Below, in pieces: positions 17,017 to 23,623 of a stretch of 36,238 nucleotides of DNA (the stretch's first letter is position 1; each line of letters starts with the position of its first letter). A model generated the notes under the pieces. It ran no database searches. It saw only the letters and a program-made list of their open reading frames with translations, and was not told the origin of the DNA. The stretch spans positions 1 through 36,238 of the forward strand of contig CAJTXY010000011.1 of NCBI GenBank assembly GCA_910583685.1, read 5' to 3'. This stretch comes from an uncultured Bacilli bacterium (GTDB lineage: Bacteria > Bacillota_I > Bacilli_A > RF39 > UBA660). The position numbers were made by a program, and so were the translations under genes.

Positions 17017-17739
17017 TTATTCCAGAACTTCCTTTGGCTGTTCTGAGTTTTTTGGATAGAGAATTAGTTTATTGTTACTAACAATACCTAAAAGTATATC
17101 ATCTGGTTTATTATACCCATTTTTCTTTAGTTCTTTTCGAATCCATTCCATTCCTTTTGAAGAATTTTTAATGTTTTCCTCCATAAATTCTCCATCAATA
17201 ATAACGTTAGCATCCAGTTCTTCTTTACTTCCTGCAATCTTCATATCTTTTAGAGTAGCTGGTTTATATGCTCCCTTTGGCAGAACACTAAGTTGTCCGT
17301 TTGCTTCCATAATAGCATATGCCACTTCCTCTATATGAAAGTAACCTTCACTTCTCAAAAACTCTAGCAAATCATTAATATCCATATTTAAACTTTTTAG
17401 ACTTTGCTCCATAATAATACCATTCTCAATCACTACCGTAGGAACTCCCATCAAAAGCCGACGAACAAGAATGCTTTTCCGGGCTAGATAATTGACAAAC
17501 CAGGCGGTAAGACCAAAAACGATAATTGCCATCATCCCGTTAATGTACTGTACCTCCTTATTGATAATCATTTCAGCCGAAAAATTACCAATTGAAATAC
17601 CAATTACATAATCAAATAAACTAAGCTCAGAAACTTGCTTTTTTCCTATGATCTTCGTTATTATAAAAAGCGTAAGCAAAGAAATCAAACTACTAGGAAT
17701 AATTCCTAAAGCTTCTGTAATATTAATATCCATATTCAT
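17017..17739 (-). CDS. DUF421 membrane protein (YetF/YrbG-like)
   Basis: A 240-residue protein of the DUF421 family. The N-terminus has three hydrophobic segments (about residues 9-27, 41-57 and 66-86) with the family signature KIIGKKQVSELSLFDYVIGISIGNFSAEM. A soluble domain follows (RRLLMGVPTVVIENGIIMEQSLKSLNMDINDLLEFLRSEGYFHIEEVAYAIMEANGQLSVLPK). In Bacillus, YetF-type proteins belong to spore-associated or uncharacterised groups; no biochemical role is established. Start: ATG 17739 with GGTGATT upstream. It stands alone between an unknown gene and the SpoIVB-like gene, all on the minus strand. Confidence 0.88.
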   Translation of the reverse strand: MNMDINITEALGIIPSSLISLLTLFIITKIIGKKQVSELSLFDYVIGISIGNFSAEMIINKEVQYINGMMAIIVFGLTAWFVNYLARKSILVRRLLMGVPTVVIENGIIMEQSLKSLNMDINDLLEFLRSEGYFHIEEVAYAIMEANGQLSVLPKGAYKPATLKDMKIAGSKEELDANVIIDGEFMEENIKNSSKGMEWIRKELKKNGYNKPDDILLGIVSNNKLILYPKNSEQPKEVLE

Positions 17740-17815
17740 ATAATCACCATTATTAATATGAGGTAAAAAATAGAAAAAATACTATATTTTAAGAGTTTAT
17801 TACAATAAATTTTAC

Positions 17816-17844
17816 ATAAAAAGAAGAAGTACCTTAGTACTTCT
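17816..17844 (-). terminator. Terminator of the SpoIVB-like gene
   Basis: On the minus strand an 8-bp stem (AGAAGTAC / GTACTTCT, plus-strand 17825-17832 and 17837-17844) with a 4-nt loop is followed by TCTTTTTA. It starts inside the stop codon of the SpoIVB-like gene. Confidence 0.8.
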
Positions 17845-18826
17845 AATTTTCTCCTTCTTTTAACATTGTTGTAATAAATATTCCATAACCTTTAGTACTG
17901 TCATTTACAATTACATGGGTAACGGCACCAACAATTTTATTATCCTGCAAAATTGGCGAACCACTCATTCCTTGTACTACACCACCTGTTTTCTCCAGTA
18001 GTTTGGGATCATTAATTTCAAACAAAATATTCTTTGTCTTATTAGAATCGTCCAATTTTAAAATATTAATGGTGTATTCATTAATCGTATTTCCATCAAC
18101 TACTGTTCGAATAATTGCACTACCAGTATGAACTTCATCAGGAGATGCTACTTTTAATTTTTCTTCTTCGGGTAACGTTTCTGTATAGTTCCCGAATATT
18201 CCAGAGATTTCATTCTCTTCTATATTTCCATAAACCTTGCTCTTATCATAGGTAGCATTTTTTTCTCCTGCTTTATTTCTTTCGCTTTTTGTAATTCCAA
18301 CTACATTGGCATTAAAAATGGTTCCATTTTTGATTTCAAACTTTAACGCAGTTGTCTTCTCTATAATCTCGTGTCCTAACGCACCAAACTTCCTTGTTTC
18401 TGGGTCAACATAAGTTAAAGTTCCAATTCCTGTAATCTGATCTTTTACATAGAGTCCAGTCTTATAAACACCAGAGGAATCCTGAGTTAATTTTAGCTTG
18501 ATTTCCATCGATTTATTTTCGCGATCTACGATAAAATTGATTTCTTTTTTCTCATTAGCCTCAATTGACTTTATCATTTCATCAATTGTATTTACTTCTT
18601 TTCCATCTACTTTTACAATTTTATCTCCAACTGCAAATCCTGCATCGCGTCCAATATAAGCATTGTCTACTTTATAGAAACCAACAACTAAAACTCCTTT
18701 TGAATTTACTTCAATTCCTACAGTGCTTCCGCCTGGAATAATATAATCTGAATAAGCAAAAACATTTAGTGGCAGAATAAATAAAAGAAAGAGAGCAAAA
18801 ATATGTAGCTTGTTTTTAAAATTCAT
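17843..18826 (-). CDS. spoIVB: SpoIVB-like secreted serine protease (PDZ + S55 peptidase)
   Basis: SpoIVB is the signalling protease that in Bacillus activates sigma-K processing across the spore membranes. Here a signal peptide or anchor (residues 1-24, ending NVFA) is followed by a PDZ domain (about 35-112, with AGFAVGDKIVKVDGKEV) and an S55 peptidase domain with FGALGHEI (His152) and GMSGSPILQ (Ser290), then GAVTHVIVND-x-TKGYG. Asp273 is a candidate third catalytic residue. At 327 residues it is about 100 shorter than B. subtilis SpoIVB (about 425), mostly in the N-terminal part. Start: ATG 18826 with AAAAGGAGATGATG upstream; the longer frame from 18850 contains this ribosome binding site. 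Together with SpoIIM and YlbJ this hints at sporulation or a retained sporulation-type signalling pathway. Confidence 0.88.
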   Translation of the reverse strand: MNFKNKLHIFALFLLFILPLNVFAYSDYIIPGGSTVGIEVNSKGVLVVGFYKVDNAYIGRDAGFAVGDKIVKVDGKEVNTIDEMIKSIEANEKKEINFIVDRENKSMEIKLKLTQDSSGVYKTGLYVKDQITGIGTLTYVDPETRKFGALGHEIIEKTTALKFEIKNGTIFNANVVGITKSERNKAGEKNATYDKSKVYGNIEENEISGIFGNYTETLPEEEKLKVASPDEVHTGSAIIRTVVDGNTINEYTINILKLDDSNKTKNILFEINDPKLLEKTGGVVQGMSGSPILQDNKIVGAVTHVIVNDSTKGYGIFITTMLKEGEN

Positions 18827-18906
18827 AACATCATCTCCTTTTAAAAACATTTACTACATTTATAGTATGGAACATTTTTATTAAAATAATATTTATAAAT
18901 ATTGGA

Positions 18907-18953
18907 AATAAAAAGAGATAAATTCCTATATTTTTAAAGGAGGTTATCTCTTT
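18907..18953 (-). terminator. Terminator of the 28-residue membrane peptide gene
   Basis: A 10-bp stem (AAAGAGATAA / TTATCTCTTT, plus-strand 18912-18921 and 18944-18953) lies one base after the peptide's stop codon on the minus strand and is followed by TTTTATTT. The terminator supports a real, separately transcribed small gene. Confidence 0.75.
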
Positions 18954-18954
18954 G

Positions 18955-19041
18955 TTAAATATATAAAAGTGCACTTATGAAGCTTGCTATCATTGCCAGT
19001 ACCATAATAATAGCTACAATTCTTATTACTTTTTTATTCAT
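18955..19041 (-). CDS. 28-residue single-helix membrane peptide, Prli42-like
   Basis: This gene encodes 28 residues beginning MNKKVIRIV, followed by a hydrophobic helix rich in Ile, Met, Ala and Leu up to the C-terminal LLYI. Evidence that it is real: a strong ribosome binding site (AAAGAGGTGAAAACA before the ATG), the basic start plus membrane helix, and a rho-independent terminator directly after the stop. Size, N-K-K start and helix resemble Prli42, the stressosome-associated miniprotein of Listeria and related Bacilli, which anchors the stressosome at the membrane. No stressosome gene is in this window, so the assignment rests on resemblance only. It could also be another one-helix peptide such as a DUF4044-type protein. 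Confidence 0.65.
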   Translation of the reverse strand: MNKKVIRIVAIIMVLAMIASFISALLYI

Positions 19042-19145
19042 TGTTTTCACCTCTTTTTTAATTATAAATTATTTGCGGAAATTTGTAAATTGCTTTTCAA
19101 CATCAAAAGATTGTGTTTTTAATATAGTTTAGTAAGAGGTGCGAT

Positions 19146-19739
19146 ATGAAAAAACAGACACAAAAGCAAAAAAAGTTATTTATGGGATTAATTATTGGAG
19201 CAGGAGTCGCTATTGTTTTAGGAATTTTCTTTTTGGCAATATTATCAAAAGATAATAAACAGTTAATAAATGACACGATTCAGCAATTTATGACGCAAGT
19301 GCAGAAGGGGAATTTAGAATATCATCAGGCATTTTTCCAGAGCGTTATAAAAAATGGTTTAAAAAGTGTTTTGCTATTTTTTTTAGGAATGTCTATCATA
19401 GGTTTTCCGCTTACAATTATCTTATTTTTAAGTCAGGCTTTTATTCTTGGATTTTCTATCGGGAGTATTTTCTATGTTTATAAATGGAAAGGGTTATTGC
19501 TAGCATTTGTTTATTCATTGCCACAGATTATTAATTTGGGAATCTTTCTGATCTTTTCTTATTTTTCTTTACTACTTTCTAAATATTTGTTTTATCAGTT
19601 AATTTTGAAGAAAGATATTTCTTTTAAACGAATTATGAAACAGTATGCTAAAACATTTCTAATATCTTTAGGACTATTATTAGTTAGCAGTGGAGTAGAG
19701 GTATTTTTGATCCCTAAAATATTAATGTTTATATTATAA
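19146..19739 (+). CDS. spoIIM: Stage II sporulation protein M-like (SpoIIM) membrane protein
   Basis: A 197-residue polytopic protein with about five hydrophobic segments. The family core is visible: NGLKSVLLFFLGMSIIGFPLTIILFLSQAFILGFSIGS, then KGLLLAFVYSLPQIINLGIFLIFSYFSLLLSKYLF. In spore formers SpoIIM joins SpoIID and SpoIIP in the engulfment peptidoglycan machine. SpoIID and SpoIIP are not in the window, and homologues exist in non-sporulating relatives. Length is near normal (about 200). Start: ATG 19146 with AAGAGGTGCGAT upstream. It is divergent from the small peptide and SpoIVB-like genes and is followed by a bidirectional terminator. Confidence 0.85.
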   Translation: MKKQTQKQKKLFMGLIIGAGVAIVLGIFFLAILSKDNKQLINDTIQQFMTQVQKGNLEYHQAFFQSVIKNGLKSVLLFFLGMSIIGFPLTIILFLSQAFILGFSIGSIFYVYKWKGLLLAFVYSLPQIINLGIFLIFSYFSLLLSKYLFYQLILKKDISFKRIMKQYAKTFLISLGLLLVSSGVEVFLIPKILMFIL

Positions 19740-19740
19740 A

Positions 19741-19768
19741 AAAACTTCATTAATTTGAAGTTTTCTCT
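19741..19768. terminator. Bidirectional terminator after spoIIM
   Basis: AAAACTTCA (19741-19749) pairs with TGAAGTTTT (19756-19764) around a 6-nt loop. It begins one base after the spoIIM stop and overlaps the stop of the convergent leftward gene. A- and T-tracts on both sides suit both directions. Confidence 0.8.
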
Positions 19769-19971
19769 TTGGCATTTAAGACAATTTGATTTATTTGTTC
19801 TGGATTTGTAATTGGTTTTAATTTAGTATCTATCACTTCACATAAAATTTGATGGAACTCATCTTCAGTATCTATCAAATAAAAGTATTCTCTATTTTCG
19901 TACTCAAGTACCTTTACTATAGCGTATTTTTTTCCATTACTTAATGTTAATACGATATTTTCTTGATCCAT
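19750..19971 (-). CDS. Small DUF1292-like protein
   Basis: A 73-residue soluble protein beginning MDQENIVLTLSNGKKYAIVKVLEYENREYFYLIDTED. The layout (a strand, NG, a strand, then EYENREYFYL) resembles DUF1292 proteins, small beta proteins of unknown function in Bacillota. This similarity is by eye and not certain. The start at 19971 overlaps the stop of the upstream gene by one base (TAATG), so translation is coupled; the longer frame from 20007 lies wholly inside that gene. Second gene of a two-gene leftward operon. Confidence 0.7.
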   Translation of the reverse strand: MDQENIVLTLSNGKKYAIVKVLEYENREYFYLIDTEDEFHQILCEVIDTKLKPITNPEQINQIVLNAKEKTSN

Positions 19972-20537
19972 TATTTTTTTATTCCTTTCGTTAGTGTTCT
20001 CTCGCATCCTGCAATATTTATTTTGAATGGATTATTACTTACTATCATACTACCAGCAATCATTAATGATGCACATATTCCATAGGTTTGACAAACTGTA
20101 AAGTCTTTTAGATTAGAATTATATAGTAGATTTCCTACAACTCCTAAAGAAGCGGCACCTGCAGCGACTTTGGTATATTGCCAAGCTTTTTTACCAAAAT
20201 TAACTAAATTATTCGTAATTTTATTATTAGTAGTGGAAACAGAAACAATTTCTAGTTCTTCTGCTTCTTCATCTAAAATAGGAGTGTTATTCTCTTTAAT
20301 AGCCTTTGGTATTTCAGAAAGTGCTGTAATAACTGGAATTGCAAGACCAGCTTGCTGATATGGCGTTAGACCATCTCTAGCAAAAAGTGTTCCTACTGAA
20401 AAAGCGGCCATTGTACAAACTGCCATAAAAATATGATTGTAATCACGTTTTCCTTTGTCAACTATTTTTTTAATCTCTTTATCCTTTGTTCTTTGTAATT
20501 GTGTTATATTTAGTTCTTGATCATCATCAAAATACAT
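19971..20537 (-). CDS. Unknown membrane protein
   Basis: A 188-residue protein of no family I recognise. It has a charged N-terminus (residues 1-33), a hydrophobic stretch (about 35-53, IFMAVCTMAAFSVGTLFA), a second moderately hydrophobic segment (about 59-72), an acidic linker (LDEEAEELEIVS) and further hydrophobic segments (about 123-140 and 151-167). Two to four membrane spans are likely. Start: ATG 20537 with AAAGGGGGATAAATT upstream. It is driven by a near-consensus promoter that lies back-to-back with that of the opposite gene. The following small gene is translationally coupled, so the two products may work together. Confidence 0.75.
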   Translation of the reverse strand: MYFDDDQELNITQLQRTKDKEIKKIVDKGKRDYNHIFMAVCTMAAFSVGTLFARDGLTPYQQAGLAIPVITALSEIPKAIKENNTPILDEEAEELEIVSVSTTNNKITNNLVNFGKKAWQYTKVAAGAASLGVVGNLLYNSNLKDFTVCQTYGICASLMIAGSMIVSNNPFKINIAGCERTLTKGIKK

Positions 20538-20567
20538 AATTTATCCCCCTTTTTATAAAGTAGGTAT

Positions 20568-20596
20568 ATTATAACATAAAATTAATAATTTGTCAA
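20568..20596 (-). promoter_or_regulatory. Promoter of the leftward two-gene operon
   Basis: On the minus strand TTGACA (20591-20596), a 17-bp spacer and TATAAT (20568-20573) form a consensus promoter. Its -35 box overlaps the -35 box of the rightward promoter. Confidence 0.85.
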
Positions 20597-20619
20597 AAAA
20601 AACATATTAATGGTATAAT
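20590..20619 (+). promoter_or_regulatory. Promoter of the unknown-mnmA operon
   Basis: TTGTCA (20590-20595), 18-bp spacer and TATAAT (20614-20619). AAAGGGAGA follows as ribosome binding site before the ATG at 20646. Confidence 0.8.
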
Positions 20620-20645
20620 ATAAATACGACAAAGGGAGAATTATT

Positions 20646-21146
20646 ATGTTTTGTATTGATGAATATTATTTGGGTGTTATTCTGGCAGATCCAAATTCTT
20701 ATGATTGTTCAAATAAAAAGCGTTATTGGCAGGGTTGTTCCTTCGATCCTTTTTCGGATGTCCCTTTACCTTTAGCATTTACTGTAGGTGTGACGACATT
20801 ACTTCATAAAATTGGAGATCGCTACTATGATGAATATTACTCAATTTATAAAAATGAGTTCTTTTACGAATTCAATTCTACTAACTCTTTTGGAATTATG
20901 TTAGCGTACGCAAGACCATTTAAAGCATATTATTCGGAAGAACCAACGATATATCAGCAGGAAGAGTTAGAAAGTGATTATAGAAAAATGGAAGCGGTAT
21001 TTGATAATCATTCTTATTATGTTACTCATAGCAAAATAACTAGAGATTATGCGATTGTCCAGCTTGATATAGAACCTATGAAATTAGTTACTATGGATTA
21101 TATAGAAGAACAATTAAAAGGTTCTGCTTATCAAAAAAAGAGGTGA
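20646..21146 (+). CDS. Unknown protein cotranscribed with mnmA
   Basis: A 166-residue soluble protein that I do not recognise. It is rich in Tyr, Phe, Asp and Glu, with MFCIDEYYLGVILADPNSYD at the start and a basic end (YQKKR). No membrane segment or catalytic signature is visible. The three cysteines (Cys3, Cys21, Cys31) are not arranged as a metal site. Start: ATG 20646 with AAAGGGAGA. It ends only 4 bases before mnmA, so both come from one promoter. A link to tRNA modification is possible by context but unproven. Confidence 0.8.
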   Translation: MFCIDEYYLGVILADPNSYDCSNKKRYWQGCSFDPFSDVPLPLAFTVGVTTLLHKIGDRYYDEYYSIYKNEFFYEFNSTNSFGIMLAYARPFKAYYSEEPTIYQQEELESDYRKMEAVFDNHSYYVTHSKITRDYAIVQLDIEPMKLVTMDYIEEQLKGSAYQKKR

Positions 21147-21150
21147 AAAA

Positions 21151-22173
21151 ATGAAAAAATGTTTAGTGGCGATGAGTGGGGGAGTGGATTCGGCAGTAGT
21201 TGCTTATCTTTTAAAAAAGGATGGGTATGAAATAGCAGGTGCTACTATGAGTCTTTTAGATAATGAGGCTAGTAAACAGGCAATTATGGATGCTGAGGAT
21301 ATTTGTAATACATTAGGGATTAAGCACTATGTTTTTCATTTAGAAAAAGAGTTTAAAATGGAAGTTATTGATTACTTTGTAAAAACATATCAAGAAGGAA
21401 AAACCCCCAATCCTTGTGTAATTTGTAATCAACGTTTTAAATTTGGTTATTTTTATACAGAGGCAAAAAAACTTGGTTATTCTTATATTGCAACTGGACA
21501 TTATGCGAAGGTAAAAGATGGGAGACTTTTTTTTAGTAAAAATTTTGCTAAGGATCAAAGTTATTTTCTTTATGGTATTGATAAGGAGCTTTTGCAATAT
21601 GTTTTATTTCCATTAGCAGACTTTTCTAATAAGGAAGATGTTAGAAAAATTGCTGAGACGGCTGGAATTTCTGCTAGTAGAAAAAAAGATAGTGAAGATA
21701 TATGCTTTATCCCTGATAATAACTATAAGACTTATTTAGAAAGTAGTATTACAAATATCACTCCTGGAGATATTACTTTAAAAGATGGGAAAGTTATTGG
21801 TAGACACGAAGGAGTAGAGTTTTATACAATTGGTCAGAGAAGAGGGCTTGGTGTTGCTTATTCTTATCCGTTATATGTAGTGGAATTAGATAGAACGAAT
21901 AACCGCGTAATTGTAGGAAAAAATGAGGACTTGATGCATCAGGGACTAATTGCTAACAATATTCAACTATTGGCAGACTCTCTTCCTGAACGGATTGATG
22001 CTAAAGTACGATCAAGGGGAAAGATGGAACAAGCTTCCGTTATATGGTTAGATGACGATAAAATAAAGGTGACTTTTGATAGAAAACAACGTGCTATTAC
22101 AAAGGGGCAGTCAATAGTTTTTTATTCAAAGGATGAGTGTTTAGGTGGCGGAATTATTGAAGAGGTAATTTAA
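21151..22173 (+). CDS. mnmA: tRNA-specific 2-thiouridylase MnmA
   Basis: MnmA activates U34 of tRNA Lys, Glu and Gln with ATP and inserts sulfur. The PP-loop SGGVDS is at residues 9-14. The first catalytic Cys lies in NPCVICN near residue 90-96, followed by FKFGYF and ATGHYAKV. The second catalytic Cys is in DSEDICFIPD near residue 188, and IGQRRGLGVAY belongs to the central domain. The 340-residue length is slightly short of the usual 360-370, with a compact nucleotide-binding domain. Start: ATG with AAAGAGGTGAAAAA upstream. The sulfur donor (IscS-type desulfurase), often adjacent, is not here. No clear terminator follows. Confidence 0.96.
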   Translation: MKKCLVAMSGGVDSAVVAYLLKKDGYEIAGATMSLLDNEASKQAIMDAEDICNTLGIKHYVFHLEKEFKMEVIDYFVKTYQEGKTPNPCVICNQRFKFGYFYTEAKKLGYSYIATGHYAKVKDGRLFFSKNFAKDQSYFLYGIDKELLQYVLFPLADFSNKEDVRKIAETAGISASRKKDSEDICFIPDNNYKTYLESSITNITPGDITLKDGKVIGRHEGVEFYTIGQRRGLGVAYSYPLYVVELDRTNNRVIVGKNEDLMHQGLIANNIQLLADSLPERIDAKVRSRGKMEQASVIWLDDDKIKVTFDRKQRAITKGQSIVFYSKDECLGGGIIEEVI

Positions 22174-22202
22174 AAACGAAAGATGCCAAATTAACTTTTT
22201 AA

Positions 22203-22223
22203 AAGTGTCAATTTACACTTGAC
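22203..22223. promoter_or_regulatory. Nested dyad at the promoter of the helix-turn-helix gene (candidate operator)
   Basis: Two inverted repeats overlap: AAGTGT (22203-22208) with ACACTT (22215-22220), and GTCAA (22207-22211) with TTGAC (22219-22223). The second right arm is part of the -35 box. No T-tract follows, so a terminator is unlikely. The position suggests autoregulation by the downstream DNA-binding protein; that is inference. Confidence 0.45.
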
Positions 22224-22246
22224 TATTTACATTTTCCTGATAAAAT
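22219..22246 (+). promoter_or_regulatory. Promoter of the helix-turn-helix gene
   Basis: TTGACT (22219-22224), a 16-bp spacer and TAAAAT (22241-22246). AGGAGGG at 22253-22259 is a strong ribosome binding site ten bases before the ATG at 22270. Confidence 0.7.
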
Positions 22247-22269
22247 TATATTAGGAGGGTAGATGTAAC

Positions 22270-23037
22270 ATGAAAGAATTAAATGACATCTTAGTAGAGT
22301 TAGGAATCTCTAAGGTTCGACTAGCAAAATATTTAGGGGTCTCAAGACAAATGCTATATAATTATTTGGCGTTAAAATCTCTAAATGAATGGCCAAAAGA
22401 AAAGTCTGTTAGGCTATTAAGCCTTTTGAATATTAAGTCTGAAGAGGAGATTAAAGAATTGGTGGTAAGTGGTGATTATATTATTGATGTAGAAAGCCGC
22501 TTAAATGAGGGAGTAAAAGATTCTTCTAATCGTGAAGTGATTGCAGATTTAAAAGGATTTAATAAGAAAGAACAAGAGGTTTTATCTGATATTATTAATT
22601 TATTAAAAGAAAAATTGTTAGAAGATAAAACAAAAGATACCTATATTACATACTGTTATTTGTACCATTACTTACAATCAATGGATGTAGCGGAAGAGTT
22701 AAAGTATATTCTAGTTTATATGTCTAAATCATTGGGATTTACTCCAGTTGAAGAGTATACATATAATAAGGATAAGCAATTTACTTTTGAAAGTATTATG
22801 TTTTCTGCTATGACTCTATATAATAATGGGGGAGCATCTAAAACGAAACTTGCAGAAACTCATAAACGTTTTGTTCAAGATATTGAGCATAAAAATGAAG
22901 AAAAATTAAGTCGCACTCAAGAATTGAATACTGCCAAGATCCAGGCTTTAAAGGAATTGGGCTATACAGAAATTAACGAAGAAAATGCAAAAGAGGTGCT
23001 TGAAAAAATTGCAGAAATTCAATCTCGAAAAGTGTAA
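22270..23037 (+). CDS. Helix-turn-helix DNA-binding protein of unknown role
   Basis: A 255-residue cytoplasmic protein. The N-terminus is an XRE-like helix-turn-helix (VRLAKYLGVSRQMLYNYLAL at about residues 16-35), followed by SVRLLSLLNIKSEEEIKEL, the usual four-to-five-helix bundle. Residues 80-255 are charged and helical, with FNKKEQEVLSDIINLLKEKLLEDK, a Tyr-rich patch (TYITYCYLYHYLQ) and a C-terminal Lys/Glu-rich helix that may form a coiled coil. No sensor or enzyme domain is recognised. A dyad covers its promoter. It is the last gene before dif on the left arm, 0.7 kb away, and is followed by a bidirectional terminator. Regulator or chromosome-organising roles are both possible. Confidence 0.82.
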   Translation: MKELNDILVELGISKVRLAKYLGVSRQMLYNYLALKSLNEWPKEKSVRLLSLLNIKSEEEIKELVVSGDYIIDVESRLNEGVKDSSNREVIADLKGFNKKEQEVLSDIINLLKEKLLEDKTKDTYITYCYLYHYLQSMDVAEELKYILVYMSKSLGFTPVEEYTYNKDKQFTFESIMFSAMTLYNNGGASKTKLAETHKRFVQDIEHKNEEKLSRTQELNTAKIQALKELGYTEINEENAKEVLEKIAEIQSRKV

Positions 23038-23067
23038 TGGAGTAGGAGCATTATAGGGAAGAGTATG

Positions 23068-23100
23068 AAAAAAGCTAAGGATCAATTTCCTTGGCTTTTT
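23068..23100. terminator. Bidirectional terminator between the HTH gene and the DUF2726 gene
   Basis: AAAAAGCTAAGG (23069-23080) pairs with CCTTGGCTTTTT (23089-23100) with one T-G pair and an 8-nt loop. The stop codon of the leftward gene lies in the left arm. Confidence 0.85.
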
Positions 23101-23623
23101 CTATTGTTTTTATAATTCTGTTTATTACGTATTCCTGATCGTTTGCATATTTTGTATAAAACTTTATAAGTGGTATGCCAATCTCATTACAAATCTTTTG
23201 AACCTTTAAGTCACGTTTTTTTCTAGATTTTAGATTGTGAGTTGCATCATTTAATTCAATTAGGAGCAATACTTCAGAGTAATCGGATGATAAAATTGCA
23301 AAATCAATATTACGAAAGAGGTCTGTATAATAGTGACTATTACGGATTTTGTTAGTAATAGAGGCTAAATTTAATTGTGGAATCACTTTGTATGTGGATT
23401 CTAATGGTTTTAATTTCAAATAAAAATTATATTCGGCCGATGTCATAATTTTTTTCGATTGATATGTTTTTATACTATTATTTTGGTTGGTTTTAGAAGC
23501 TTGTGATATTAGTTTTTTCAAAAGCTTAATTAGTACAATAATAATTCCTAAAGCAAGAAACAACGTAAATATAGTAGGTTTTAGAAATATACCATTTATT
23601 AATTGATCATTTATTTCTTTCAT
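23075..23623 (-). CDS. Membrane-anchored DUF2726 protein (nuclease-like fold)
   Basis: A 182-residue protein with one N-terminal membrane helix (about residues 17-37, TIFTLFLALGIIIVLIKLL) and a soluble domain of the DUF2726 type: MTSAEYNFYLKLKPL, YKVIPQLNLASI, then DFAILSSDYSEVLLLIELNDATH and a C-terminal GIPLIKFYTK. The D...(E)LND pattern recalls the PD-(D/E)XK nuclease fold suggested for this family; the usual Lys of ExK is not evident here (IELND), so activity is uncertain. Start: ATG 23623; the ribosome binding site (GAGGAGTCTATAAAC) is good. It faces dif with its 5' side. Confidence 0.75.
   Translation of the reverse strand: MKEINDQLINGIFLKPTIFTLFLALGIIIVLIKLLKKLISQASKTNQNNSIKTYQSKKIMTSAEYNFYLKLKPLESTYKVIPQLNLASITNKIRNSHYYTDLFRNIDFAILSSDYSEVLLLIELNDATHNLKSRKKRDLKVQKICNEIGIPLIKFYTKYANDQEYVINRIIKTIEKAKEIDP

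Noticed and set aside
22203..22220. mnmA terminator
   Set aside because: The dyad after mnmA has no T-tract and overlaps the next promoter, so an operator is more likely.
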